Source: Saccharopolyspora spinosa NRRL 18395 (GTDB lineage Bacteria; Actinomycetota; Actinomycetes; Mycobacteriales; Pseudonocardiaceae). From it: a stretch of DNA of 64,000 nucleotides. The number at the start of each line of letters is the position of its first letter. The first letter of the stretch is position 1. Position numbers and translations under genes: made by a program. The notes beneath the pieces were generated by a model. The model was given only the letters and a program-made list of their open reading frames with translations. It did not search any database and was not told the DNA's origin. The stretch is taken from assembly GCF_000194155.1 (NCBI RefSeq), contig NZ_GL877882.1, forward strand, positions 258,233 to 322,232. The letters are read 5' to 3'. Positions 17,641 through 26,231 of the stretch are shown one piece after another.

Positions 17641-18486
17641 ATGACGGCGACGAGTGTCACCCCGGTGCCCTGGGGCGGAGAAGCCTGGCGCGGGCCGATG
17701 AGCTGGCCCGATCGGACATCGAAGGCCTACGACCTGGCGGTGCGGCTGGAGGTGGGCATGACGCAGCACGCCGCACACCAGCGCTACGGGTACCGGCTCG
17801 TGCAACAGCACGGCGACCACAACTACCCCAACGGCATTTCGGCGGCGATGGAGCTGATGTCGATGCCGGGTCACTGCGGCACCCACGTCGACTCCCTCGG
17901 GCACATCTCGGTCGACGGGTGCATCGCGGGCGAACGCAACATCACCTCCCTGCAGTCTGAAGAGGACGGAGTGCCGATCGGTTCGGTCGAAGAACTTCCA
18001 CCGCTGGTCGGGCGGGGACACCTCGTCGACGGGGAAGTCCTTTTCGGACGCGAGATGACGAACCGGGACGGTTTCGGCGCACCGGAGCTCGACGAGTGGT
18101 TCGCCGACAGGCCGCAGCCGGGGCCTGGTTCGATCGTCCTGTTCCGCACCGGGTTGATGAAGTCCTGGGAGGAGCCGGACCGCTACCTCGGCACCGGCGT
18201 GGGACTCCCGGGTGTGTCGCTGTCCGGAGCCGAGTGGCTGTCCTCGCGCGGAGTTCTCGCGGTGGGTGGGGACACGGCGAGTTTCGAGCACAAGCCCGAG
18301 TGGACGGTCCCCGCGCTCGACGTCCACGTGCATCTGCTCGTGAGGTCCGCGATCCCCATCATGGAGTCGGTCTACCTGGAAGGGCTCGCGGCGGACGGCG
18401 TGCACGACGGGTTCTTCTTCATGGCCGCACCGCTGCGCATCAAGGGCGGGACCGGCTCGCCCATCCGCCCCCTCGCCTTCGTGTGA
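17641..18486 (+). CDS. Cyclase-family (kynurenine-formamidase-like) metal hydrolase
   Basis: The ATG at 17641 follows GGAAGGAAGG and gives 281 residues. GHCGTHVDSLGHISVDG is the HxGTHxDxxxH metal-binding signature of the cyclase family, which includes kynurenine formamidase and isatin hydrolase. It would open an amide, lactam or lactone. A distant second copy with an altered motif occurs at 35578-36504, each next to a carboxyltransferase gene set, which suggests that hydrolysis and the carboxylase step belong together. Confidence 0.85.
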   Translation: MTATSVTPVPWGGEAWRGPMSWPDRTSKAYDLAVRLEVGMTQHAAHQRYGYRLVQQHGDHNYPNGISAAMELMSMPGHCGTHVDSLGHISVDGCIAGERNITSLQSEEDGVPIGSVEELPPLVGRGHLVDGEVLFGREMTNRDGFGAPELDEWFADRPQPGPGSIVLFRTGLMKSWEEPDRYLGTGVGLPGVSLSGAEWLSSRGVLAVGGDTASFEHKPEWTVPALDVHVHLLVRSAIPIMESVYLEGLAADGVHDGFFFMAAPLRIKGGTGSPIRPLAFV

Positions 18487-18521
18487 CACCAACCGAACCG
18501 CTTGAACTGAAGGACAGATCA

Positions 18522-18992
18522 ATGTCGCTCACCCCGGTGGACATCAAGCTCATCGTCGCCGCCTTGCAGGAATCCGGATGGGACCAAGCAGAGGTCGTCG
18601 TCGGGGACGTCCGGGTCGCGGTCGCCCGCAACGGCGCGAGGCTCGACTCCGCGTCCTCCCCGGAACCGGCCCCAGCCCCAGCCCCAGCCCCAGCCCCAGC
18701 TCCCGCCGCGCCCGCCCCGCTGCCTCCCGAGCCCGCCGAGGAGGAGGGCGGCCACGTGGTGACCGCGCCGAGCGTCGGCATCTTCTGGCGTGCGCCGGAG
18801 CCGGGGGCGAAGCCGTTCGTCGAGGTCGGCTCGAAGGTGGCCGTCGGAGACACGGTCGGCATCGTCGAGGTGATGAAGCTGATGGGCAACGTGACCGCCG
18901 AGGTGGCCGGGACCGTGACCGCGGTGCACGTGGAGAACGCGCAGGGCGTCGAGTTCGGTACCCCGCTGGTGACGATCCGGCCGGAGAACTGA
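18522..18992 (+). CDS. Biotin carboxyl carrier protein
   Basis: The 156-residue protein has an N-terminal AccB-like region, a Pro-Ala linker (about residues 49-65) and a C-terminal biotinyl domain with the biotinylation site in VEVMKLMGNV, where the lysine is expected to carry biotin. TAPSVGIFWRAPEPGAKPFVEVG is also typical. The start ATG is preceded by AAGGACAG. The biotin carboxylase gene starts one base after its stop, so carrier and carboxylase are made together. Confidence 0.92.
   Translation: MSLTPVDIKLIVAALQESGWDQAEVVVGDVRVAVARNGARLDSASSPEPAPAPAPAPAPAPAAPAPLPPEPAEEEGGHVVTAPSVGIFWRAPEPGAKPFVEVGSKVAVGDTVGIVEVMKLMGNVTAEVAGTVTAVHVENAQGVEFGTPLVTIRPEN
18671..18700 (+). repeat. (CCCAGC)5 hexanucleotide tandem repeat
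   Basis: Five head-to-tail copies of CCCAGC inside the carrier gene encode the Pro-Ala linker between its two domains. The 6-bp unit keeps the frame, so copy-number changes would only lengthen or shorten the linker. Confidence 0.9.
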
Positions 18993-18993
18993 C

Positions 18994-20352
18994 ATGCGCA
19001 GCCTGCTCATCGCCAACCGTGGTGAGATCGCCGTCCGGATCGTGCGTGCCTGCTTCGACGAGGGGATCGAAAGTGTCCTGGCCGTCTCGGCGGCCGACAC
19101 CGATTCGCTCGCCGCGCGGCTCGCCGACCGGGTGGTCGTCATCGGGCCCGCGTCGGCGGCGGAGAGCTACCTGTCCGTGAACCGTGTGGTCGCGGCGGCG
19201 CTCTACGCTGGATGCGACGCCCTGCACCCCGGCTACGGCTTCCTGTCCGAGCGTCCCGAGTTGGTCAACGCCTGCGAAGAGAACAAGATCACCTACGTCG
19301 GACCGCCCGCGGACATCATGCGACGTTCGGGGTCCAAGCTGGGTGCCCGCGCGGTCGCGGAGAAGGCCGGGATCCCGGCTGGCAAAGGCACGCCCGGTCT
19401 CCGCGACGTCGAGGACGCTGTGCGCGCCGCCGAAGCGCTGGACAACTTCCCGTTGCTGCTGAAGGCTTCCGCGGGCGGTGGCGGTCGCGGTATGACGATC
19501 GTGCGTGACGTGGCGGACCTGCGGGAGGGCTTCGCCCGTTCCTCCACGGAGGCCCAGCGGGCGTTCGGTGACGGGACGGTCTACCTGGAGCCCTACATCG
19601 AGAAGGCGCGTCACGTCGAGGTGCAGATCCTCGCCGACACGCACGGCACCGTGTGCCACCTCGGCGAGCGGGACTGCTCGACGCAGCGCCGGTATCAGAA
19701 GATCATCGAGGAGGCACCCGGCGCGGGTCTTCCGGAAGAGCTCGCCGAGGCCGTCCGCACCTCCGCGGTGGAGCTGTGCCGGGCACTGGGCTATGTGGGG
19801 GCGGGCACCGTGGAGTTCCTGGTGGACGCCAAGACCCACCGTTACGTCTTCCTCGAGGTCAATGCCCGCGTCCAGGTCGAGCACCCGATCACCGAGATGG
19901 TGACCGGCGTCGACATCGTGCGCGAGCAGCTGCGGATCGCCCGCGGTGAACGGCTGTCGTTCCGGCAGGAGGACGTGCGGCTCGACGGTCACGCCATCGA
20001 GTGCCGTATCAACGCCGAGGACCCGCGAACGGACTTCCGGCCCACCCCCGGCCGGATCGACAGGTGGACCGTCCCGCAGGGGGCGGGTGTCCGCGTCGAC
20101 ACCTACGCCCACGACGGTGCGGTGGTGGCGCCCTGGTACGACTCGCTCGTCGCGAAGGTGATCGTGCACGCTCCCGACCGTCCCGCGGCCATCGACCTGA
20201 TGCGCCGGACGCTCGATCGCACTCGCGCCGAAGGCATTTCGACCACCGTCGACGTCCACCGCGCGATTCTCGGCGACCCCGCGTTCGCCGCGGGGCCGGT
20301 GACCACCCGCTGGCTCGAAGAGCAGTTCCTGCCCTCGTGGCTGGCGGACTAG
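18994..20352 (+). CDS. Biotin carboxylase subunit
   Basis: The 452-residue protein is a complete biotin carboxylase: the N-terminal MRSLLIANRGEIAVRI, the ATP-grasp glycine loop KASAGGGGRGM, the block HVEVQILADTHGTVCHLGERDCS, and VFLEVNARVQVEHPITE, where most relatives have MNTRLQVEHP. It uses ATP and bicarbonate to carboxylate biotin on the carrier protein encoded just upstream. The acceptor subunit is presumably the next gene, making a three-part carboxylase. Confidence 0.93.
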   Translation: MRSLLIANRGEIAVRIVRACFDEGIESVLAVSAADTDSLAARLADRVVVIGPASAAESYLSVNRVVAAALYAGCDALHPGYGFLSERPELVNACEENKITYVGPPADIMRRSGSKLGARAVAEKAGIPAGKGTPGLRDVEDAVRAAEALDNFPLLLKASAGGGGRGMTIVRDVADLREGFARSSTEAQRAFGDGTVYLEPYIEKARHVEVQILADTHGTVCHLGERDCSTQRRYQKIIEEAPGAGLPEELAEAVRTSAVELCRALGYVGAGTVEFLVDAKTHRYVFLEVNARVQVEHPITEMVTGVDIVREQLRIARGERLSFRQEDVRLDGHAIECRINAEDPRTDFRPTPGRIDRWTVPQGAGVRVDTYAHDGAVVAPWYDSLVAKVIVHAPDRPAAIDLMRRTLDRTRAEGISTTVDVHRAILGDPAFAAGPVTTRWLEEQFLPSWLAD

Positions 20353-20360
20353 GAGCACGC

Positions 20361-21824
20361 ATGCACATCGATTTCGTCGACCAGAGCCTGCGCGACGGTC
20401 AGCAGAGCTTGTGGGGCATGCGGATGCGCGCGTTCGAGGCCGCGCCCGCGTTGCCGTACCTCAGGCGCGCCGGGTACCGCACGATCGACCTCACCGGCGC
20501 CGGCATGTTCACCGTGCTGCTGCGCGAATATCACGACGACCCGTGGGGCACCCTGGACTTCCTCGTCGCCGGCCTCGGCGGGAACGAGCTGCGCTCGGGC
20601 CTGCGGACCATCAGCTGTGCCGGGTTCGCGCACACCCCGCAGGCCGTGCTGGACCTGTGGATCGCGACGCTGGTCAAGCATGGCGCGACCAGTTTCTGGC
20701 TGTACGACTGCCTCTACGACATGGAGACCATGCGGCACATGGCCGAGGTGGTCACCAAGGCAGGCGGGCAGCCGGTGCCCGCGGTGATGTACGGCCTGAC
20801 GGATGTGCACGACGACGCGTTCTTCGCCGAGCGCGCCGGGCAGATGGCTTCGTGGCCGGGCGTGGAGTCCGTCTACGTTGAGGACGCCGCGGGCGTGCTG
20901 AAGCCGGAGCGTGCCAAAACCCTGCTTCCCGCGATCCGCACGGCGACCGGAGACATCCCGCTGGAGATGCACGCGCACAACACGACGGGGCTGGCGCAGC
21001 ACAACTACGTCGTCGCGGTGGAAAGCGGGTTCCAGCGCCTGCACACCGCGTCCCGGCCGCTGGCCAACGGGCCCTCGCTGCCCTCGACCGAGATGATGAG
21101 CGTGATCGTCGAGGACCTCGGCCACACGCACGGCCTGGACACCTCGACCTTCGCGCCCGTCGCGGCGAACCTGGAAGAGGCGGCACGGATCGGCGGGCAT
21201 CCGCTGGGTGTGCCGGCCGAGTACGATCCGCGGATCTACGACCACCAGCTGCCGGGCGGGATGACCGGGACACTGATCAACCAGCTCGAACGCCACGGCA
21301 TGGGGCACCGCCTGCGGGAGGTCCTCGAAGCGATCCCACAGGTCCGCGTCGAGCTGGGGTCGCCGATCATGGCCACACCGTTCTCCCAGTTCGTCGGCAT
21401 CCAGGCCGTGCTAAACATCGTCACCGGCAAGCCCTACGAAATGGTGCCCGACGAGGTCGTCCACTACGCCCTTGGTCACTACGGGCCGCTGCCCGCGCCG
21501 ATCGCGCCCGACGTTCTGGACCGGATCTTGAGCAGCCCGCGTGCCAAGCAACTATCGGACTGGGAACGGCCGAATCCGTCGCTGGCCGAGATCCGCAAGA
21601 ACTTCCCGGGCGGGATCTCCGACGAGGAATTATTGCTCCGGTACATGTTCTCCGACGAGGAGGTCGACCGGACGATCGCCAAGGGACCGGTTCGTACGGA
21701 CCCGCGGCGCAGCGCGAACCGCGTCGTCGATGCGATCCTCGACCTGATCGGCGATCCCGGCGGCAGCCGCTCGTTCGCGGTGTCCACACCGGACTTCAGC
21801 CTGAAACTGCGGAAAGCGAGCTGA
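20361..21824 (+). CDS. HMGL-like (pyruvate carboxylase/transcarboxylase 5S type) carboxyltransferase
   Basis: The 487-residue protein has the DRE-TIM barrel start DQSLRDGQQSLWGMRMR and the metal pair H204-x-H206 in LEMHAHNTTGLAQHNY, followed by the C-terminal carboxylase domain (GSPIMATPFSQFVGIQAVLNI). In pyruvate carboxylase the third ligand is a carbamylated lysine 30 residues before the first histidine; here that position is E174 (YVEDAAGVLKPE). The fold is right but the chemistry may differ. It follows the biotin carboxylase by 8 bp and precedes an enoyl-CoA hydratase. Confidence 0.85.
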   Translation: MHIDFVDQSLRDGQQSLWGMRMRAFEAAPALPYLRRAGYRTIDLTGAGMFTVLLREYHDDPWGTLDFLVAGLGGNELRSGLRTISCAGFAHTPQAVLDLWIATLVKHGATSFWLYDCLYDMETMRHMAEVVTKAGGQPVPAVMYGLTDVHDDAFFAERAGQMASWPGVESVYVEDAAGVLKPERAKTLLPAIRTATGDIPLEMHAHNTTGLAQHNYVVAVESGFQRLHTASRPLANGPSLPSTEMMSVIVEDLGHTHGLDTSTFAPVAANLEEAARIGGHPLGVPAEYDPRIYDHQLPGGMTGTLINQLERHGMGHRLREVLEAIPQVRVELGSPIMATPFSQFVGIQAVLNIVTGKPYEMVPDEVVHYALGHYGPLPAPIAPDVLDRILSSPRAKQLSDWERPNPSLAEIRKNFPGGISDEELLLRYMFSDEEVDRTIAKGPVRTDPRRSANRVVDAILDLIGDPGGSRSFAVSTPDFSLKLRKAS

Positions 21825-21825
21825 C

Positions 21826-22659
21826 GTGGGTGAGTGCTTGCTGGTCGAGCGTGACGGCCCGGTCACCTGGATGACGTTGAACCGGCCCGAGCGGCTCAAC
21901 GCGCTGTCCGACGACCTTCTCGAGAGCCTGGGCGACGCGCTCGAGGAGAGCGCGTCGACCGACGTCGGCGTGGTCGTCATCCGCGGCGAGGGACGGTCGT
22001 TCTGCGCGGGCTATGACATCGCACCCGACTCCGCGGAGGTCGGGTACGCAGCCGAACGCACGCCGGTGCAGGATCGTGACCGATTGTTGGGCAACATCGA
22101 GTTGTTCACCCGGATCTGGCGGCACCCGCAGCCGGTGATCGCGCAGGTCCACGGGTACTGTGTGGCCGGCGGAGCGCAACTGGCCTCCCTGTGCGACATC
22201 ACGATCGTCGCTGAGGACGCGGAGATCATGACCTCGCCCGCGCTGCCGCTGGGCGGCGGCTACCTGTCACCGTTGTGGGTGCACCGGGTCGGTCCCCAGC
22301 GAGCGAAGCTGATGTCGTTCGACGCTGGCCGCAGGATTTCGGGGAAGGTCGCGGCGGACTGGGGCTGGGCGGCCGAAGCGGTGCCCGCCGAGGAGCTCGC
22401 GACCTATGTACGGCGGACCGCGCATTCGCTCGCGCGCACCCCCGCACCGTTGCTGCGTCTGAAGAAGGAAGCCGTCAACCGGACGGTAGAGCAGCAGGGA
22501 CTGCTGACCCACGCCCGGACCGGCGCCGAGACCGACGCGCTGCTGCACCAGACCCCGGAGGTCAAGCACTTCCAGGAGTCGATCAAGTCGCTCGGCTTGA
22601 AATGCGCTATCGCGGCGTTCAACGCGCCGTTCATGGAAGAGTTCGGAGGACGATCGTGA
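21826..22659 (+). CDS. Enoyl-CoA hydratase/isomerase family protein
   Basis: The 277-residue crotonase-fold protein has the CoA/oxyanion blocks GRSFCAGYDI and HGYCVAGGAQLASLCDITIVAEDA. The usual catalytic glutamate region is replaced by SPALPLGGGY, so the reaction may be hydration, isomerisation or C-C cleavage. It begins with a GTG one base after the previous stop. A paralogue with the same SPAxPLGGG block lies at 28360-29196, which shows that two parallel acyl-CoA routes share the same gene types. Confidence 0.88.
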   Translation: MGECLLVERDGPVTWMTLNRPERLNALSDDLLESLGDALEESASTDVGVVVIRGEGRSFCAGYDIAPDSAEVGYAAERTPVQDRDRLLGNIELFTRIWRHPQPVIAQVHGYCVAGGAQLASLCDITIVAEDAEIMTSPALPLGGGYLSPLWVHRVGPQRAKLMSFDAGRRISGKVAADWGWAAEAVPAEELATYVRRTAHSLARTPAPLLRLKKEAVNRTVEQQGLLTHARTGAETDALLHQTPEVKHFQESIKSLGLKCAIAAFNAPFMEEFGGRS

Positions 22660-23792
22660 CGTCTGTGGCGACGCGCGGCGCCCGTGACCTCGAGACGTTC
22701 GCGTCCGAGGCGGAGAAGTGGCTCGCGACCGCGGTGCCTGCCCGGTGGAGAGAGAACCGCGGCAGGCTGGCCGGTAAGGAGTCCGATGCGCTCCGCCGCG
22801 AGTGGGACCGCATGCTGTGGAAGGGCGGTTACTCCGGTCTATCCATCCCGGCGAAGTTCGGCGGGCGTGGTCTCGGCTTGGCCGAAGAGGTCGTGTTCCA
22901 CGTGCTCGCCGGCAAGGTCCAGGCGCCCGACGGGTTCACCCGCGTCGGCAAGACGCTCGTCGCACCCATGCTGATCAAGAGCGGAACGCCGGGGCAGCGC
23001 GAGACCTACCTGCCGCCGATGATGCGCGGCGAGGAGGTGTGGTGTCAGGGCTTCTCGGAACCCGAGGCCGGGTCCGACCTGGCCGGCATCCAGACCCGCG
23101 CCCGCCCGGTGGAGGGCGGCTACCTGCTGACCGGGCGCAAGGTCTGGACCTCCTTCGCGCAGCACGCACAGCGCTGTCTCGTGCTCGCGCAGACCCAGCC
23201 CGATGCCGGTCGCTATCGCAACCTGACCATGCTGCTGGTCGACATGGCCCAGCCGGGCATCACGATCAGCGACATCAGGCAGATCTCAGGGGCGGTGCAT
23301 TTCGCCGAGGTCCGGTTCGACGACGTCTTCGTCTCCGCGGACGACCGGGTCGGCGCCGACGGCGAGGGCTGGCAGGTCGCCATGCGGGTGCTCGGCGACG
23401 AGCGCGGTGGTGTCGAGACGGCCTCGCGCTACGTAGAGATCCGGTCCGATCTGGACCTGTTGCTCGAGACCGTCGGGGACCGGCCGGAGCTGGCTGGTCA
23501 CCTGCGCAACCTCGACGTCCGGGCCGAGTTGCTGCGCTGGCAGCTGGCCAAGGTCGTCGACCGGGAAGCCGACGCGGACAGCGCGTTCCAGCGGTCGGCG
23601 TCGGTGCTCAAGGTGATGTGGAGCGAGCTGTGGCAGGACGTGACCCGCCTGGGGCTGTCCACCGCGCCACACACCCACCGCGAGCACTGGCGCTACCAGT
23701 ACCTGGAGGCGCGCGCCGTCAGCATCTACTCCGGTACCAACGAGATCCAGCGCAACATCCTGTCCGAACGCATCCTGGGACTGCCGCGATGA
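22656..23792 (+). CDS. Acyl-CoA dehydrogenase, large subunit of a pair
   Basis: The GTG at 22656 overlaps the hydratase stop and is preceded by GGAGGACGATC, giving 378 residues. The FAD-binding blocks WCQGFSEPEAGSDLAGIQTRA and GRKVWTSFA and the C-terminal YSGTNEIQRNILSERILGLPR are intact. It is directly followed by a shorter dehydrogenase, the arrangement known for the alpha2beta2 enzymes of steroid side-chain catabolism. It would desaturate an acyl-CoA next to a branch or ring. Closely related to the 29379-30503 protein. Confidence 0.9.
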   Translation: MTSVATRGARDLETFASEAEKWLATAVPARWRENRGRLAGKESDALRREWDRMLWKGGYSGLSIPAKFGGRGLGLAEEVVFHVLAGKVQAPDGFTRVGKTLVAPMLIKSGTPGQRETYLPPMMRGEEVWCQGFSEPEAGSDLAGIQTRARPVEGGYLLTGRKVWTSFAQHAQRCLVLAQTQPDAGRYRNLTMLLVDMAQPGITISDIRQISGAVHFAEVRFDDVFVSADDRVGADGEGWQVAMRVLGDERGGVETASRYVEIRSDLDLLLETVGDRPELAGHLRNLDVRAELLRWQLAKVVDREADADSAFQRSASVLKVMWSELWQDVTRLGLSTAPHTHREHWRYQYLEARAVSIYSGTNEIQRNILSERILGLPR

Positions 23793-24676
23793 CACACACC
23801 ATGACCGCGGCACCGTCCGAAATGGGCGCACTGGCGGCGGAGGCGATCCGGGATGTGCTCCGCCGGGCGACCTCGGGATCGCCGATAGCCACCTACGCCG
23901 AGGGTGCGTCGCCCATGTCGTGGGCCGTCCTGGCCTCCGGCGGGTGGGATCTCCTCGGCCATCCCGACAACGGTGCCTCGGTTCGTGATCTCGCGGAGGT
24001 CGCCCGCGCTTGGGGCTACGGCTGCGTCCCGTTGCCGCTGATCCCGTCGCTGGTCGCCAAGCGTCATTCCGCGGCGGCCGCGGCACACGACGGGCCGGTC
24101 ACACTGGCGCTGCCGCTTTCCGGCACGACGCGGGCCTACGTGCCGTTCGGCCAGGTGCCGGGCATCCGACTGGTGACCGGGCTCGGTACCGGGCCCGACC
24201 GGCTGACCGACGTGCCCGCGGGTGACGTGGACGACCTGGCGCTGACGATGCGCGGCGTCGAGTCGGACGCCGGGACCGCGCTCACGGATCCGGTTGCCCG
24301 GGAGGTCGCCATCCTGCTGGCGGCCGAGGCCACCGGCGGCGCCGAGCGACTCCTGTCCGACTCGAACGCCTTCGTCGCCGAGCGCAAGCAGTTCGGCAAA
24401 CCGGTCGGTGCGTTCCAGGCGGTCAAACACCACCTCGCCGACGCCGTGATCGCGGCCGAACTGGCCGAGACCGCGGTCATCTGGGCCGCCGAGCGGCCAG
24501 CGGAGGGGTTCCGCGGTGCGTTGTTCGCGATCGACCGCGGCATCGACATCGCCGAGCTGGCGATCCAGGTGCACGGTGGCCTCGGGTTCACCTGGGAGAT
24601 GGGGCTGCATTTCCCGCTGCGGCAGATGATGATGGCCCGCGAGCTGGTCTCCGCGCTGGAGGACCGGCACGGCTGA
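23789..24676 (+). CDS. Acyl-CoA dehydrogenase, small subunit of a pair
   Basis: The 295-residue partner protein lacks part of the N-terminal domain but keeps the C-terminal acyl-CoA dehydrogenase helices (RKQFGKPVGAFQAVKHHLADAVI, IQVHGGLGFTWEMGLHFPLRQMM). The ATG overlaps the large-subunit stop. It is expected to be stable only together with the large subunit. It is the last gene of the 16.3-24.7 kb operon. Confidence 0.88.
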   Translation: MTHTMTAAPSEMGALAAEAIRDVLRRATSGSPIATYAEGASPMSWAVLASGGWDLLGHPDNGASVRDLAEVARAWGYGCVPLPLIPSLVAKRHSAAAAAHDGPVTLALPLSGTTRAYVPFGQVPGIRLVTGLGTGPDRLTDVPAGDVDDLALTMRGVESDAGTALTDPVAREVAILLAAEATGGAERLLSDSNAFVAERKQFGKPVGAFQAVKHHLADAVIAAELAETAVIWAAERPAEGFRGALFAIDRGIDIAELAIQVHGGLGFTWEMGLHFPLRQMMMARELVSALEDRHG

Positions 24677-24799
24677 TCAGCCGCCCAGCAACCGCCGGAG
24701 GCAGGACGATGACGGTGACGTCCCGTTCGGGCCTATCCACCGAAGCCATGCGACCTCCTATCCGGATAGATCGCCGGACTTCTACCGATCAAACACTGC

Positions 24800-24990
24800 G
24801 TCCAGCTTCAGCTACTACGGCGTGTCGCCCCGCAATCCGGTCAATGGAAAGGCTGTCGGGTGCTGAAAGCCAAACCGCGCCTGTCCGAACGGATCTTTCA
24901 ATGCCAGGCGTGCGGCGCTGCGGGTACCGCCACGGGAAGACCCAAGCCAGTACAGCCCTCGCCGCTCTAGCGCACTTCTAGTCAGCCCAG
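24800..24990 (+). pseudogene. Possible zinc-ribbon scrap of an IS200/IS605 TnpB protein
   Basis: In 24677-25272 there is no intact gene. One frame around 24857-24930 reads VLKAKPRLSERIFQCQACG, which resembles the C-terminal zinc ribbon of TnpB (KxxLSERxFxCexCG), though the typical DRDxNAARN tail is missing. It would be a small decayed fragment of an insertion element. The assignment is weak. The remaining sequence up to 25272 holds the terminator described next and nothing else recognisable. Confidence 0.3.
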
Positions 24991-25020
24991 CGCGTTCACC
25001 CAAACCACACCACCAGGTGA

Positions 25021-25073
25021 GAGGTGAGGGGCACCCTTTGGTAGCTATGCCGCCCAAGGGTGCCCCTCACCTC
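25021..25073. terminator. Bidirectional stem-loop terminator
   Basis: GAGGTGAGGGGCACCCTT at 25021-25038 pairs perfectly with 25056-25073 (18 bp stem, 17-base loop). It lies between the rightward operon ending at 24676 and the leftward operon ending at 25273, so it can end both; GAAAAAT follows on the plus strand. Confidence 0.8.
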
Positions 25074-25272
25074 GAAAAATTCACCCGGGTGGGTTGGGTG
25101 GCGGCCTTGGGCCGCATCTGCTGGCGACAACCGGGCGCCGTCACGGTTATGGAGTCGCCGGGATTGCTGGGAACGCTCTCCGCGGCGGTGATTTCACTAG
25201 TGGTGACACGCTTATCAGACAGCGGAGCTCTCGGTTTTTACACGTTTCCCGAACGGTGCGGTCAAGGCGTCC

Positions 25273-25773
25273 TCAGTCGACTGCGGCGAGGGTGCGGAAG
25301 CGGCTGCCGTGGAAGATCAGGGGAGCGGCCCCGGGATCGGCCCGCAGCCCGTGGACGCGCAACAGGGCGATCGCGTGGTCTCCCGCCGGCAGCTCACGCT
25401 CCACAGAGCAGTCCAGCCAAGCCGTCGCCCCGCGGACGTAAACGGCACCGTCGGCCGTCGTCTCCCACGACACCCCGGCGAACCGGTCGCCCTCCTTCCG
25501 GGACAGGCTAAGGCATTCCGCGTCGTGCCCTTCCGCGAGGACGCTGACGCCGAGGCGGGCCCGGGGCCGGAGCTTGGGCCACGTCGCCGAGGTGTCCTGC
25601 ACGCAGACTGACACGAGCGGTGGGTCCATCGAGACCGAGGTGAACGAGCTGGCCGCCATGCCGATGGGTACCTTGTCGATCAGCGCGCACACCGCAGTCA
25701 CCCCGGACGGGAAGCAGCCGAAGGCCTGCCGGAGCGTGCGTGGATCACCGCTCAGCGGTTCGAGCTGGATCAT
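25273..25773 (-). CDS. Flavin reductase (HpaC-like, FMN-binding)
   Basis: The 166-residue protein has the typical start LRQAFGCFPSGVTAVCAL, the FMN-binding stretch GMAASSFTSVSMDPPLVSVCV and the late block DHAIALLRVHGL. Such proteins use NAD(P)H to reduce free FMN or FAD for a two-component monooxygenase. It is the last gene of a leftward operon that also carries ribBA; the luciferase-like monooxygenase at 32116-33195 is the nearest candidate user of reduced flavin. Confidence 0.88.
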   Translation of the reverse strand: MIQLEPLSGDPRTLRQAFGCFPSGVTAVCALIDKVPIGMAASSFTSVSMDPPLVSVCVQDTSATWPKLRPRARLGVSVLAEGHDAECLSLSRKEGDRFAGVSWETTADGAVYVRGATAWLDCSVERELPAGDHAIALLRVHGLRADPGAAPLIFHGSRFRTLAAVD

Positions 25774-25801
25774 CGTTACCCTCCGAGAACAGGGGGAATG
25801 G

Positions 25802-26221
25802 TCAGGGTTCTCCGGCGAGGACGGCGCCGCGCAGGCCGGCCGCGGTGAACGGTTCGTAGGAGTGGACGTGGAATCGCCATGCGCCGTCCTCTAACCGGAA
25901 TTCGTCGGTGTAGCGGCCCAGCGTCACCAGCCGCACCGCATGTTCGTCTACCCTCACGGCCTGCACGTACGCGGATCCGGAGGCCACGTCGCCGGGCCCG
26001 GCGACGACGATCATCGACGAGATCAGGTGCCGGATGCCCGTGGGGGTTCCGGCGGCGCGGACCAGGCCGGCAATCGCGTCCCGCCCGGTCACCGGCTCAG
26101 TGCCGGGTGCGCGGAGGAACGTCGCGGTCGTGGTGAACAGCGAGCCGAACTGCTCGGCGCGCCCGTCGTCGTAGTACTGGGCGTACCGCGCGTAGAGCTC
26201 CGCGATCTCCGGCCTGGTCAC
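25802..26221 (-). CDS. SnoaL/NTF2-like fold protein
   Basis: The 139-residue protein (GTG start) has the alpha+beta cone fold of NTF2/SnoaL proteins: EIAELYARYAQYYDDGRAEQFGSLFT at the N-terminus and YTDEFRLEDGAWRFHVHSYEPF at the end. Members are small hydratases, isomerases or ring-hydroxylating beta-subunit relatives. It sits between the flavin reductase and an SDR gene. A second protein of this type is encoded at 31478-31864. Function not determined. Confidence 0.78.
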   Translation of the reverse strand: MTRPEIAELYARYAQYYDDGRAEQFGSLFTTTATFLRAPGTEPVTGRDAIAGLVRAAGTPTGIRHLISSMIVVAGPGDVASGSAYVQAVRVDEHAVRLVTLGRYTDEFRLEDGAWRFHVHSYEPFTAAGLRGAVLAGEP

Positions 26222-26231
26222 GTCGCCTCCG

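Noticed and set aside
18550..20358. Minus-strand frame (602 residues) opposite the biotin carboxylase gene
   Set aside because: Antisense shadow of a strongly conserved gene.
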